Origin: Castellaniella sp034675905
GTDB lineage: Bacteria > Pseudomonadota > Gammaproteobacteria > Burkholderiales > Burkholderiaceae_B
Direction of reading: 5' to 3'
Length of the DNA stretch: 64,000 nt
Assembly: GCF_034675905.1 (NCBI RefSeq)
Contig: NZ_JAUCCV010000010.1
Location: 186,001 to 250,000, forward strand
The first letter of the stretch is position 1, and each line of letters opens with the position of its first letter. The position numbers and the translations under genes are program-made. This document shows positions 43,000-51,602 of the stretch, in pieces. Below the pieces are notes generated by a model, which saw nothing but the letters and a program-made list of their open reading frames with translations, was not told where the DNA came from and did not search any database.

Positions 43000-43698
43000 A
43001 TGGCCAGAATTCTGGTGGTCGACGACGAAATCGGCATTCGTGAACTGCTGTCCGAAATTCTCTACGATGAAGGCCATACGGTCGCTCTCGCAGAAAATGC
43101 TGCTCAGGCCCGCGACTACCGTCTGCGCCAAAGACCGGATCTGGTCCTGCTGGACATCTGGATGCCCGACATCGATGGGGTCAGTCTGCTTAAAGAATGG
43201 TCCAGCCAAGGGTTGCTGAACATGCCCGTCATCATGATGAGCGGTCACGCCACGGTGGACACCGCCGTCGAGGCCACCCGCATCGGCGCCGTCGACTTCC
43301 TGGAAAAACCTATCACCCTGCAAAAGCTGCTGAAGACCGTGGCGGCCGGTCTGGCCCACCCGGTGATCCCCGCTTCCATGCGCAGCCGCACGGAACGGCC
43401 GGTCATGCCGGACCCCGTCTTTACCCAGCAGCCCACGCTGCACAGCAGCGCTGCGCCCTCGCCGGTAGCGCCCGCCCCCGCACCGGACGACTCCCATCTG
43501 GGCGCCATTTCCCTGAATCAACCGCTGCGCGAAGCGCGTGATGAATTCGAGCGCATTTATTTCGAATATCACTTGCTGCACGAAAATCACAGCATGACGC
43601 GGGTATCAGAGCGCACCGGTTTGGAACGCACCCACCTGTACCGCAAACTGAAACAGCTGGGCATCGATACATCGCGCAAAAAATCGTCGGGCGGCTGA
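43000..43698 (+). CDS. NtrX-like response regulator lacking the AAA+ domain (REC-Fis)
   Basis: A 232-residue regulator. The receiver domain (1-120) has D52 in LVLLDIWMPDIDG and the MSGHATVDTAVEATRIGAVDFLEKP segment of NtrX/NtrC. A Pro/Ala-rich linker (about 125-170) then leads directly to a Fis-type helix-turn-helix (about 185-228, MTRVSERTGLERTHLYRKLKQLG). The GAFTGA-bearing ATPase domain, about 240 residues in standard NtrX, is missing, so it cannot activate sigma-54. The layout matches Bordetella PlrR as I remember it. It probably acts as a classical repressor or activator at sigma-70 promoters. Confidence 0.9.
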   Translation: MARILVVDDEIGIRELLSEILYDEGHTVALAENAAQARDYRLRQRPDLVLLDIWMPDIDGVSLLKEWSSQGLLNMPVIMMSGHATVDTAVEATRIGAVDFLEKPITLQKLLKTVAAGLAHPVIPASMRSRTERPVMPDPVFTQQPTLHSSAAPSPVAPAPAPDDSHLGAISLNQPLREARDEFERIYFEYHLLHENHSMTRVSERTGLERTHLYRKLKQLGIDTSRKKSSGG

Positions 43699-43701
43699 AC
43701 G

Positions 43702-43725
43702 CCGATGCGATAGACGGCGCATCGG
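43702..43725. terminator. Hairpin between convergent ntrX-like and fmt genes
   Basis: CCGATGCG and CGCATCGG form a perfect 8-base stem with an 8-base loop. It starts four bases after the ntrX-like stop and faces the convergent fmt end. No T-run follows on either strand, so termination efficiency is doubtful. Confidence 0.4.
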
Positions 43726-43766
43726 ACCCGTCAGGCATACGCCGTCACGGGGTCCGGCTCGCCAGC

Positions 43767-44726
43767 CTACTCAGCCCGGTATGACTGCAGGAAAACGTCT
43801 ACCGGCTGACGCCGGCCACCGGGCTTTTGCAGCGCGGTGATACGTAACACACCGTCTGCCGTTGCCACGTCGATACCCTCCCGGCTTGTCTGCACGAGAG
43901 TCCCCGGCACGGGCGCTGCGCCTGCCAGTCGATGATCCGCAGGCAGCGCCTGAGCCGCCCATACCTTGACCGGCTGATCGATCCCAGGCAAGACCATCGT
44001 GGTCCCTGGAAAGGGATCAAAGGCACGGATACGCTGGGCCAGCGCGACAGCCGGCAAGGCAAAATCCAGGGCAGATTCGGATTTCTGCAGCTTGTCCGCA
44101 TAGGTGACGCCATCTAGCGACTGCGGCACTGGCGCCGGCGGCGTCCCTGCATCCAGATCGCCCAATACCGACACGATGGCCCGCGCCCCGTCGGCAGCCA
44201 AGGCGTCATGCAGGCTGGCCCCGGTATCACCCGACTGAATGGGCCGTTCCACCCGCAACAGCATGGCGCCGGTATCCAGACCGGCATCCATCTGCATGAT
44301 GGTGATGCCGCTGGCCGCATCGCCCGCCTGGATGGCGCGCTGAATAGGGGCAGCCCCCCGCCAGCGCGGCAGCAGGCTGGCATGGATATTCAGACAGCCA
44401 TGGCGTGGCAGGTCCAGCACCCACTGCGGCAGGATCAGACCATAGGCCGCCACCACCATCACATCCGGCGCCCAGGCCTGCAAGGCTGCCTGAGCGGCGC
44501 GTGCCTCATCGGGAAACTTGCCGTCCAGGCGCAGGCTGCGCGGCTGCAGGACGGGGATGCCGGCATCCAGCGCCGCCTGCTTGACGGGACTGGGTTGCAA
44601 TTTCATGCCCCGCCCCGAGGGGCGGTCCGGCTGTGTCAGCGTTCCAACGACCTCATGACCGGCCTCTAGAATGGCCAACAGCGCCTGCCGGGCGAATTCC
44701 GGGGTGCCTGCAAATACCAGCCGCAT
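43767..44726 (-). CDS. fmt: Methionyl-tRNA formyltransferase
   Basis: A 319-residue enzyme that formylates initiator Met-tRNA. It has LVFAGTPEFARQALLAIL, LTQPDRPSGRGMKL, the formyl-binding NIHASLLPRWRGAAPIQ and GITIMQMDAGLDTGAML, then the C-terminal OB-type domain. It lies three bases downstream of def in the conserved def-fmt order, joining formylation and deformylation. Confidence 0.96.
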   Translation of the reverse strand: MRLVFAGTPEFARQALLAILEAGHEVVGTLTQPDRPSGRGMKLQPSPVKQAALDAGIPVLQPRSLRLDGKFPDEARAAQAALQAWAPDVMVVAAYGLILPQWVLDLPRHGCLNIHASLLPRWRGAAPIQRAIQAGDAASGITIMQMDAGLDTGAMLLRVERPIQSGDTGASLHDALAADGARAIVSVLGDLDAGTPPAPVPQSLDGVTYADKLQKSESALDFALPAVALAQRIRAFDPFPGTTMVLPGIDQPVKVWAAQALPADHRLAGAAPVPGTLVQTSREGIDVATADGVLRITALQKPGGRRQPVDVFLQSYRAE

Positions 44727-44729
44727 GCA

Positions 44730-45242
44730 TCAGCCCTCCGCAGCTTCGCGCTGCTGTTTGCGCAGGCGGGTGCGGATGCGATTCTGTTTCAAGACGGACA
44801 GATATTCGACGAAGACCTTGCCCAGCAGGTGGTCCAGCTCGTGCTGAACGCAGACAGCCAGCAGGCCGTCTGCGTCGAATTCATAGGTTTCGCCCTGCTC
44901 GTTGAGTGCGCGCACATGGATGCGGGCCGAACGCTCGACTTCGTCGTAGACCCCGGGCACCGACAGGCAGCCTTCCTCGTAGATTTGAAGTTCGTCGCTT
45001 TTCCAGGTGATCTCGGGGTTGATCAGCACATGCAGCTCATTGCCGTCCTCGGATACGTCGATGACGACCACCCGTTCGTGGACATCCACTTGAGTCGCCG
45101 CCAGGCCCACGCCCGGCGCGGCATACATGGTTTCCGCCATGTCGCGCACCAATTGGCGGATACGGTCATCCACTTGCTGCACCGGCGCGGCGACTTTATG
45201 CAGCCGTGGATCCGGATATTTGAGAATGGGAAGCAAAGCCAT
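44730..45242 (-). CDS. def: Peptide deformylase
   Basis: A 170-residue Fe2+-type metalloenzyme that removes N-formyl groups from nascent proteins. The three motifs are GVGLAATQ (44-51), EGCLSVP with ligand C92 and QHELDHLLG with ligands H134 and H138 and catalytic E135. The start at 45242 (MALLPILKYPDPRL) is favoured over one six codons earlier because an AGG lies about nine bases upstream and family members begin here. It diverges from dprA. Confidence 0.96.
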   Translation of the reverse strand: MALLPILKYPDPRLHKVAAPVQQVDDRIRQLVRDMAETMYAAPGVGLAATQVDVHERVVVIDVSEDGNELHVLINPEITWKSDELQIYEEGCLSVPGVYDEVERSARIHVRALNEQGETYEFDADGLLAVCVQHELDHLLGKVFVEYLSVLKQNRIRTRLRKQQREAAEG

Positions 45243-45361
45243 GACGATTGCCTGATTCAATAATGCCTAAAGCTCTATCATAAAACATGTTTTACGATCT
45301 CTCCGGGATCAGAACGTCACACGGGATGTCTGCGGCATCCGATCCATGGCACACTGCCGCC

Positions 45362-46495
45362 ATGCCACTGACCATTGCCGACAATGAATTGCGGGCCTGG
45401 ATCCGCCTGAGCCTGGAACCCGAGCTGGGGGCGGCGCGCATCCGCCTGCTGCTGTCGGTGTTCGGCATGCCGCAGGACATCTGCGCAGCCTCGACCGGCA
45501 GCCTGGCGCAATATCTGGACCCCGGCCTGGCTGCCCGGCTGCGCCAGGCGCCCGACGAATCCCTGCAATCCGCCATCGATGCCAGCCTGCACTGGCTGGC
45601 TGAACCCGACCGTCATCTGCTGACGCTGGCCGATCCGCAATATCCCCAAGCGCTGTACGAACTGAGCGATCCGCCGCCCGTCCTGTATGCGCATGGACGC
45701 CTGGATATCCTGCACCGGCCCATGATCGCCATCGTCGGCGCCCGCAGCGCCACTCCCGAAGGCGCCCGCAACGCGCATGATTTCGCCCGGCATCTGGCTC
45801 AACAAGGTTGGTGCGTCGTCAGCGGGCTGGCCAGCGGTATCGACGGCGCCGCCCATGCGGGCGCACTGGATGCGGGCCCGGCGGGCGGCGGCACCCTGGC
45901 CGTGCTGGGGACCGGCATTGACCGAGTCTATCCTCCCGCCCACCGCGCCCTGGCCCACCGCATCGCCGAAAACGGTCTGATGCTGTCGGAATTTCCGCTG
46001 GGCGCTCAGGGCCTGCCCTTTCATTTCCCGCAGCGCAACCGCCTGGTGGCGGCGCTGGGCCGCGGCGTGCTGGTGGTCGAAGCCGCCGCCCGCAGCGGCT
46101 CGCTGATCACGGCACGGCTGGCCGGCGAGATGGGGCGCGAGGTCTTTGCCATCCCCGGATCCATCCACTCCCCCTTGTCACGCGGCTGTCACGTACTGAT
46201 CCGCCAGGGCGCCAAGCTCGTTGAGTGCGGCCAGGACATCATCGAAGAACTACGGCAGGGATCCCTGCCCGGCCTGCCTGCCGCTCAGCCCGCGACCGCC
46301 CCCGCCCATCAGACACCGGACCCCGATGCCGCGCACCTGCTGCACGCGCTGGGCTACGAACCGACAGACATCGATGCCCTGCAGGGGCGTACCGGCTGGC
46401 CCATCGACCGGCTGACAGGCCAGCTGACCTTGCTGGAAATCAGCGGCAGTCTGGAACGGCAGGCTGACGGGCGCTATCGGCGGCTGCCTGGATGA
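45362..46495 (+). CDS. dprA: DNA-processing protein DprA
   Basis: A 377-residue protein that loads RecA on incoming single-stranded DNA during transformation. An N-terminal SAM-like helical part precedes the Rossmann DprA core (IVGARSATPEGARNAH, VSGLASGIDGAAHAGAL, TLAVLGTGIDRVYPPAH, FPQRNRLVAALGRGVLVVEA) and a C-terminal winged helix (DIDALQGRTGWPIDRLTGQLTLLEISGSLE, about 330-372). The start at 45362 fits the family; in-frame ATGs at 45287 and 45326 are possible. TGGCACACT lies just upstream with no ribosome site. Confidence 0.93.
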   Translation: MPLTIADNELRAWIRLSLEPELGAARIRLLLSVFGMPQDICAASTGSLAQYLDPGLAARLRQAPDESLQSAIDASLHWLAEPDRHLLTLADPQYPQALYELSDPPPVLYAHGRLDILHRPMIAIVGARSATPEGARNAHDFARHLAQQGWCVVSGLASGIDGAAHAGALDAGPAGGGTLAVLGTGIDRVYPPAHRALAHRIAENGLMLSEFPLGAQGLPFHFPQRNRLVAALGRGVLVVEAAARSGSLITARLAGEMGREVFAIPGSIHSPLSRGCHVLIRQGAKLVECGQDIIEELRQGSLPGLPAAQPATAPAHQTPDPDAAHLLHALGYEPTDIDALQGRTGWPIDRLTGQLTLLEISGSLERQADGRYRRLPG

Positions 46496-46513
46496 CCGCA
46501 GGCCGGCGCCCGC

Positions 46514-46528
46514 GCTATCATCGATAGC
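46514..46528. promoter_or_regulatory. Perfect 6-base dyad upstream of HMG-CoA lyase gene
   Basis: GCTATC, three bases, GATAGC. It lies 72 bases before the lyase start, in the 104-base gap after dprA. It could be an operator half-site pair or a small hairpin; nothing else identifies it. Confidence 0.25.
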
Positions 46529-46599
46529 ATGCCGCTACGCTACACGCCCCGCCTGGCGCTGAACCCGGCGCTCATCTGAACAGGATCCCAGGATTTCCC

Positions 46600-47502
46600 A
46601 TGAACGAACACGTCAAGATCGTCGAGGTCGGCCCGCGCGACGGCCTGCAGAACGAGCAGCAATTCGTCGACTCGGCCATCAAGATCGCACTGGTCGACCG
46701 CCTGGCCGCCGCCGGCTTTCCCAATGTCGAGGCGGTCTCTTTCGTCTCGCCCAAATGGGTGCCGCAGATGGCGGACGGCGCGCAGGTCATGGCGGGGATC
46801 ACGCGGCAGCCTGGCGCGATCTATTCAGCCCTGGTTCCCAACATGCGCGGCCTGGAAGGCGCCTTGTCCGCCCACATAGACGAGGTCGTGATCTTCGGAG
46901 CAGCCAGCGAGGCCTTCTCCCAGCGCAATATCAATTGCTCCATCGCTGAATCCATCGCCCGCTTCGAGCCGGTTGCGGCCGCTGCCAAGCAGGCCGGGTT
47001 GCGGCTGCGCGGCAGCATCAGCTGCGCCCTGGGCTGTCCTTATCAGGGCGAAACCCCTGTCGCCGCCGTCGTGGACGTGGCGGAACGATTCCTGCAACTG
47101 GGTTGCGACGAAATTGACGTCGCCGACACCATCGGCGTCGGCACCGCCGCCCAGGTCGCCCACGTCATGCGCGCCGTGGGCCAGATCACCGACCTGAGCA
47201 CCCGGGTATCCGGACATTTCCACGACACCTACGGCCAGGCGCTGGCCAATATCCTGTCGGCCCTGGAATGCGGGGTGCGCATCTTTCACAGTTCCGTGGC
47301 GGGTCTGGGGGGCTGCCCCTACGCCAAGGGCGCGACCGGCAACGTCGCTACTGAAGACGTGTTGTACCTGCTGCAGGGCCAGGGGCTGCATACCGGAGTG
47401 GACCTGGAGGCCGTCGTGGATATCGGCCAATGGATTTCCGGCCAGCTTGGCCGCCCTACAGCCAGTCGCGCCGGTCGCGCCCTGGCATTGAAAAAGGCTT
47501 GA
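46600..47502 (+). CDS. mvaB: Hydroxymethylglutaryl-CoA lyase
   Basis: A 300-residue TIM-barrel lyase that splits HMG-CoA to acetoacetate and acetyl-CoA at the end of leucine or isoprenoid-acid catabolism. Motifs: VEVGPRDGLQNEQ at the N-terminus, SVAGLGGCPYAKGATGN with the catalytic cysteine, VSGHFHDTYGQALAN with metal-binding histidines. No partner genes for leucine catabolism (liu) lie beside it; the downstream gene is a small membrane protein. The call is firm, the pathway context is not shown. Confidence 0.93.
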   Translation: MNEHVKIVEVGPRDGLQNEQQFVDSAIKIALVDRLAAAGFPNVEAVSFVSPKWVPQMADGAQVMAGITRQPGAIYSALVPNMRGLEGALSAHIDEVVIFGAASEAFSQRNINCSIAESIARFEPVAAAAKQAGLRLRGSISCALGCPYQGETPVAAVVDVAERFLQLGCDEIDVADTIGVGTAAQVAHVMRAVGQITDLSTRVSGHFHDTYGQALANILSALECGVRIFHSSVAGLGGCPYAKGATGNVATEDVLYLLQGQGLHTGVDLEAVVDIGQWISGQLGRPTASRAGRALALKKA

Positions 47503-47506
47503 CCCG

Positions 47507-47980
47507 ATGTCCCCTTTTGACCGTCCCACCCCCGAAGAACACGCCGCTTTACTGGCCCAAATCGCCCCCCTGCCCCTGAGCGGACGCGCCTGGCCACGCT
47601 GGATCGGCGTGATCGCCTGGCTGCTGATGGCCCTGATCGCGGTACGCCTGTTCACGGTGCTATGGCTCTCTCCCGAAACCGCCCTGCCGATGCCGGTCAT
47701 CGCCAGTCTGGTGGTGTGTTTCGGCGCGCTGCTATGGATGAGCTGGCATATGTGGACCTCGGTGACGGAAATCTCCGACTGGGGCATCCGCCAGTCATGG
47801 ATTTCACGCCGCGAGGTTTCGTGGGCGGAAATCCAATCCACCAAATTCATTCCGCTGTTCGCATCGAAAAAACTGGTGTGCTTCGTGCAAAAAGGCCGGC
47901 CGATTTTCTTTCAGGCAGGCAGCCGCGAACTGCAGACCGCTTTTGCGCGCATCAGCCTGGTGTATCGCAAAAAAACCTGA
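47507..47980 (+). CDS. Hypothetical two-helix membrane protein
   Basis: A 157-residue protein not assigned to a named family. Two transmembrane helices (about 33-53 and 62-82) are followed by a compact beta-type domain (VTEISDWGIRQSWISRREVSWAEIQSTKF, cited as about 87-115, then LVCFVQKGRPIFFQAGS) that resembles bacterial PH-like domains. It begins four bases after the HMG-CoA lyase stop, so the two are co-transcribed, and it ends three bases from the convergent acyl-CoA ligase. No function can be named. Confidence 0.75.
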   Translation: MSPFDRPTPEEHAALLAQIAPLPLSGRAWPRWIGVIAWLLMALIAVRLFTVLWLSPETALPMPVIASLVVCFGALLWMSWHMWTSVTEISDWGIRQSWISRREVSWAEIQSTKFIPLFASKKLVCFVQKGRPIFFQAGSRELQTAFARISLVYRKKT

Positions 47981-47983
47981 GTA

Positions 47984-49255
47984 TCAGTCGTAGCGGCGGA
48001 TATCCTCGATCACCTTGCCGTCATTGGGCAGGCTGCCTGCCGGCACTACATCCACGACCGCCCGCAGCTTGGTCTGATCCCGCACGGTATCGGCCACGCG
48101 GGCCAGATCCAGGCCATCGCCTGATTCGATCCTGAGCGTCATGATGTCGTGCCCCATCTCGCCAGACACGACCAGCCGCGCCCGATTGATCTGCGGATGC
48201 CGATCCAGCACCCGGGCGATCTGCTCGGGATGCACGAACATGCCGCGCACCTTGGTCGTCTGGTCGGCGCGCCCCATCCACCCCCGGATGCGGCCGTTGG
48301 TCCGACCGCAGGGAGAGACGCCCGGCATCAGCGCCGACAGATCCCCGGTACCGAAACGCACCAAGGGATAGTCGGGGTTGAACGTCGTCACCACGATCTC
48401 GCCGACCTCGCCATCCGGCACGGCCTGGCTGGTGCCCGGCCGCACGATTTCCACGATCAGGTCTTCATTCAGGACCAAGCCGTCACGCGCTTCGGTTTCA
48501 AACGCAATCATGCCCAGATCCGCACTGCCATAGGCTTGGAAGCCTTGGATGCCTCTGGCCTGGAACCAGGCCTGCAGCGACGGCGGATAGGCCTCGCCGG
48601 AAAACAGGGCGCGGTGCAACATGGGCAGCGCCACGCCCATCTCGTCGGCCTTTTCCAGGATGATGCGCAAAAAACTGGGCGTGCCGGTATACGCCTGGGG
48701 CGCCAGATCCGCCATCGCCCGCACCTGCTGTTCCGTCTGCCCTACCCCGCCCGGAAAAACGGTGCACCCCAGCGCATGTGCGGCCGTTTCCATCATCGAA
48801 CCCGCCGGCGTGAAATGATAGGAAAAGCAGTTATGCACCAAATCCCCGGGGCGCACACCCGCCGCATGCAGCGCGCGGGCAAAGCCCCAGTAATCGGGCC
48901 GGGCGCTCTCGGGTTCGTAGATGGGGCCGGGCGAGGCGAACACGCGCCGCGCGGCGCCCCAACCGATGGTAGATACCCCGCCAAAGACCCGAAGCCTTTC
49001 AGCCTCATCCTGCGCCGCTGGCCGGGTGATGCGGGCGGCATGCTGGATCTGCAGCAGCTCGCCTTTGCGCAGCACCGGAATCTGCGACAGGGTCTCGCGT
49101 GAAGTCAATCCGGCCAGGTCTACCCCCTGCAACTGCTGCGCGATCGCCGGCGCACGCGCCCGGGCTGCCGCCAGCACGGCAGGCAGCCTGGTCAGCAGCG
49201 CCTGCTCTCGCGCATCGGCGGACGCCGTCTCACGCGCATCGAAATAAGCCTGCAT
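47984..49255 (-). CDS. Phenylacetate-CoA ligase family protein (PaaK-like)
   Basis: A 423-residue adenylate-forming enzyme of the PaaK type. It contains FSYHFTPAGSMMETAAHALG, the YTGTPSFLRIIL segment, AYGSADLGMIAFE, VVTTFNPDYPLVRFGTGDLSAL and the C-terminal AMP-binding lid (GRADQTTKVRGMFVHPEQI). It should join an aromatic or other carboxylic acid to CoA with ATP. It is the last gene of a seven-gene minus-strand unit with a HAAT ABC transporter and a second ligase, so uptake and activation of the substrate are probably linked. The acid is not known. Confidence 0.87.
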   Translation of the reverse strand: MQAYFDARETASADAREQALLTRLPAVLAAARARAPAIAQQLQGVDLAGLTSRETLSQIPVLRKGELLQIQHAARITRPAAQDEAERLRVFGGVSTIGWGAARRVFASPGPIYEPESARPDYWGFARALHAAGVRPGDLVHNCFSYHFTPAGSMMETAAHALGCTVFPGGVGQTEQQVRAMADLAPQAYTGTPSFLRIILEKADEMGVALPMLHRALFSGEAYPPSLQAWFQARGIQGFQAYGSADLGMIAFETEARDGLVLNEDLIVEIVRPGTSQAVPDGEVGEIVVTTFNPDYPLVRFGTGDLSALMPGVSPCGRTNGRIRGWMGRADQTTKVRGMFVHPEQIARVLDRHPQINRARLVVSGEMGHDIMTLRIESGDGLDLARVADTVRDQTKLRAVVDVVPAGSLPNDGKVIEDIRRYD

Positions 49256-49273
49256 GGTGCTACCCCCTGTGAA

Positions 49274-50101
49274 TCAGGCCAGCCAGCGCTTGCGCCGGCG
49301 ATAAAACTTGGTATCGCGAAAACTGGTGCGGCCGGACCCCGACACGCCCAGATAGAATTCCTTGACGTCTTCGTTTTCAGCCAATGACCGGGCGGCCCCA
49401 TCCATCATGACGCGCCCGTTTTCCAGGATGTAGCCATAATCGGCGTAACGCAGCGCCACATTGGTGTTCTGCTCCGCCAGCAGAAAACTGACGCCTTCGC
49501 GCTGGTTCAGATCCCGCACGATCTCGAAGATTTCCTCGACGATCTGCGGCGCCAGCCCCATCGATGGTTCATCCAGCAGGATCATGCGTGGATCGGCCAT
49601 CAAGGCCCGGCCGATGGCCGCCATTTGCTGTTCACCGCCCGAGGTATAGCCCGCCTGACTTTTGCGGCGCTGCTTCAGGCGCGGAAAATACTGGTAGACC
49701 AGGTCCAAGGCCGCCGTCAGGTCGCCGCGCCCCAGACGCCGGGTATAGGCGCCGGTCAGCAGGTTTTCCTCGATGCTCAGGTGGGCGAAACAGTGCCGGC
49801 CTTCCATCACCTGGATCACGCCGCGCTGCACCAGGTCGGCAGGCGACAGCGATTCAATGCGTTCGCCGCGATAATCAATGCTGCCTTTGGTGACTTCGCC
49901 GCGTTCGCCCCGCAACAGATTTGAAATCGCCCGCAGCGTCGTGGTCTTGCCCGCGCCATTGGCTCCCAGCAGAGCCACGATGCGGCCTTCGTGCACGCAG
50001 AGCGAGACGCCCTTGAGCACCAGGATCACGTGGTTGTAGATGACCTCGATACCATTGACGTTCAACAAGACAGCGGGTTCAGAGGCCTGTGCGCTTTCCA
50101 T
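49274..50101 (-). CDS. Branched-chain-type ABC transporter ATP-binding protein (LivF)
   Basis: A 275-residue ATPase of the LivF type. Walker A is LLGANGAGKTTTLRAI, then QVMEGRHCFAHLSIEENLLTGAY, the signature YTSGGEQQMAAIGRAL and Walker B MILLDEPSMGLAPQIV. The C-terminus is about 30 residues longer than LivF and Arg/Lys-rich (FRDTKFYRRRKRWLA). The start at 50101 gives the usual N-terminus; the in-frame stretch to 50143 is not conserved. It lies between the binding-protein gene and the PaaK-like gene. Confidence 0.92.
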   Translation of the reverse strand: MESAQASEPAVLLNVNGIEVIYNHVILVLKGVSLCVHEGRIVALLGANGAGKTTTLRAISNLLRGERGEVTKGSIDYRGERIESLSPADLVQRGVIQVMEGRHCFAHLSIEENLLTGAYTRRLGRGDLTAALDLVYQYFPRLKQRRKSQAGYTSGGEQQMAAIGRALMADPRMILLDEPSMGLAPQIVEEIFEIVRDLNQREGVSFLLAEQNTNVALRYADYGYILENGRVMMDGAARSLAENEDVKEFYLGVSGSGRTSFRDTKFYRRRKRWLA

Positions 50102-50146
50102 GAATGTTCTCCTGGGGGTCAGGCATGCGCCTGACCCCGGCACGGC

Positions 50147-51478
50147 TTACTCGGCTGCACAATCCCGCACGGGCAGTTTCTTTTCCGTGGCGTATTTTTC
50201 ACCCAGGGACTGCACCAGCGGCGTGATGTATTTCGGGTTCGACTGATACCAGTCGGACACCACCTTGAACGCCTTGCCATCCCACTGGATGATGCGCGCC
50301 CAGTCCGTACCCAAGTGGTTTTCGCACGTGGTCTTGACCGGACGCATCAGCTTGGCAAAGCCCAGTTTTTCCAAGTCGGCCTGATCCAGATCCAGGTTTT
50401 CATAGCCCCAGCGCACCTGTTCCGGCGTCATGGCCTTGCCCTTGCCGAATTTTTCCTGGGCGGTGCGAATGGCCTCGACCTGCAGCATGGAGATCATCAT
50501 GCCGCGCGTATACGCAAGAGAACCGAAGGTCTTGCCGTCCGTATCGGAGCCCTGGCCTTTGTCATAGACATATTTCTTGACGTCATCATGCACCCGGCCA
50601 TGCTCGGCGCTGTTCTGGATGGTAATGCCGTGATAGCCCTTGGCCGTATCGCCCAAATCGGCCACGTCGGTTTCCGAGCTGGCCCACCAGATGCCATACA
50701 TCTTGTCGCGCGGATAGCCCACAGCCTGCGCCTCGCGGATCGCGGTGGGCGTCATGATGCCCGCGCTTTGCATCAGGACGAAATCAGGGCGATTTTTGCG
50801 AATCTGCAGCCAGGTCGATTTTTGTTCCACCCCGGGAGCGGCCACAGGGTACAACTGCAATTCGAAACCGTTGGCCTTGGCGCGGGCTTCCAGTACCGGG
50901 ATGGGTTCCTTGCCAAAGGGCGAGTCATGGTAGACCAGGGCGATCTTCTTGCCTTTGAGCTTATCCTCGCCGCCCAGGTTCTTGGCAATGTCCTGGATCA
51001 TGACATCGTAGGCGGTCCAGTAAGTGCCCAGCAGCGGGAAATTCCATTTGAACACCCGCCCGTCCGCCGATTGCGACAGGCCGTAACCGACCGTCACGAC
51101 GGGGCGCCCATCGACCATGGCCTTGTCCGTCACGGCAAAGGTGATGCCGGTGGACTGCGTGTCATACCCGGTCGCGCCGCCGAATTTATCCTTCAGGCGT
51201 TCGTAGCATTCGACCCCCTTGTCCGTGGAATAGGCGGTTTCGCATTCCTCGTAGACGATCTTGACGCCGTTGACCCCGCCGTCGCGTTCGTTGATCATCT
51301 TCAGATAATCCAGCTTGCCGTTGGCCCAGGGAATCCCCAGCGGCGCGAACGACCCTGTGCGATACACCAGCAAAGGAATGAAATTTTCTTCGGCAGCCTG
51401 GGCGGTGCTGAATACGCCCGCCAGCCCGGCGGCAGCCATCACGACAGTCGCCGTCGTCTTGGTCAATATATGCTTCAT
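50147..51478 (-). CDS. Branched-chain-type ABC transporter substrate-binding protein
   Basis: A 443-residue periplasmic binding protein with a signal peptide (about 1-26, STAQA). It has the LivJ/LivK fold (YRTGSFAPLGIPWANGKLDYLKMINERDGGVNGVKIV region, cited as about 35-70) of the subgroup encoded beside acyl-CoA ligases. A strong ribosome site AGGAGG precedes the ATG at 51478, fitting high expression. Ligand specificity cannot be read; aromatic or fatty acids are suggested by the neighbouring ligases more than branched-chain amino acids. Confidence 0.9.
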   Translation of the reverse strand: MKHILTKTTATVVMAAAGLAGVFSTAQAAEENFIPLLVYRTGSFAPLGIPWANGKLDYLKMINERDGGVNGVKIVYEECETAYSTDKGVECYERLKDKFGGATGYDTQSTGITFAVTDKAMVDGRPVVTVGYGLSQSADGRVFKWNFPLLGTYWTAYDVMIQDIAKNLGGEDKLKGKKIALVYHDSPFGKEPIPVLEARAKANGFELQLYPVAAPGVEQKSTWLQIRKNRPDFVLMQSAGIMTPTAIREAQAVGYPRDKMYGIWWASSETDVADLGDTAKGYHGITIQNSAEHGRVHDDVKKYVYDKGQGSDTDGKTFGSLAYTRGMMISMLQVEAIRTAQEKFGKGKAMTPEQVRWGYENLDLDQADLEKLGFAKLMRPVKTTCENHLGTDWARIIQWDGKAFKVVSDWYQSNPKYITPLVQSLGEKYATEKKLPVRDCAAE

Positions 51479-51602
51479 CTGTAGCTCCTCCTGGTGCTGA
51501 AGGCACCTTTGAATGAGGCGCATCCAAGCGGATGTCGCCGGAATATCGCCACCGGGACCGGGGTCTGAGGCGCGCGGATCCCACGCGCCGCAAATGCCCT
51601 GC

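Noticed and set aside
35468..46495. A competence locus, because comF and dprA are both present
   Set aside because: The two genes are 9 kb apart among housekeeping genes; both are common in non-competent bacteria and no uptake machinery is in the window.
46529..46579. A possible 16-residue leader peptide before HMG-CoA lyase (MPLRYTPRLALNPALI)
   Set aside because: It has no ribosome site, no run of a regulatory amino acid and no terminator-like pair downstream.
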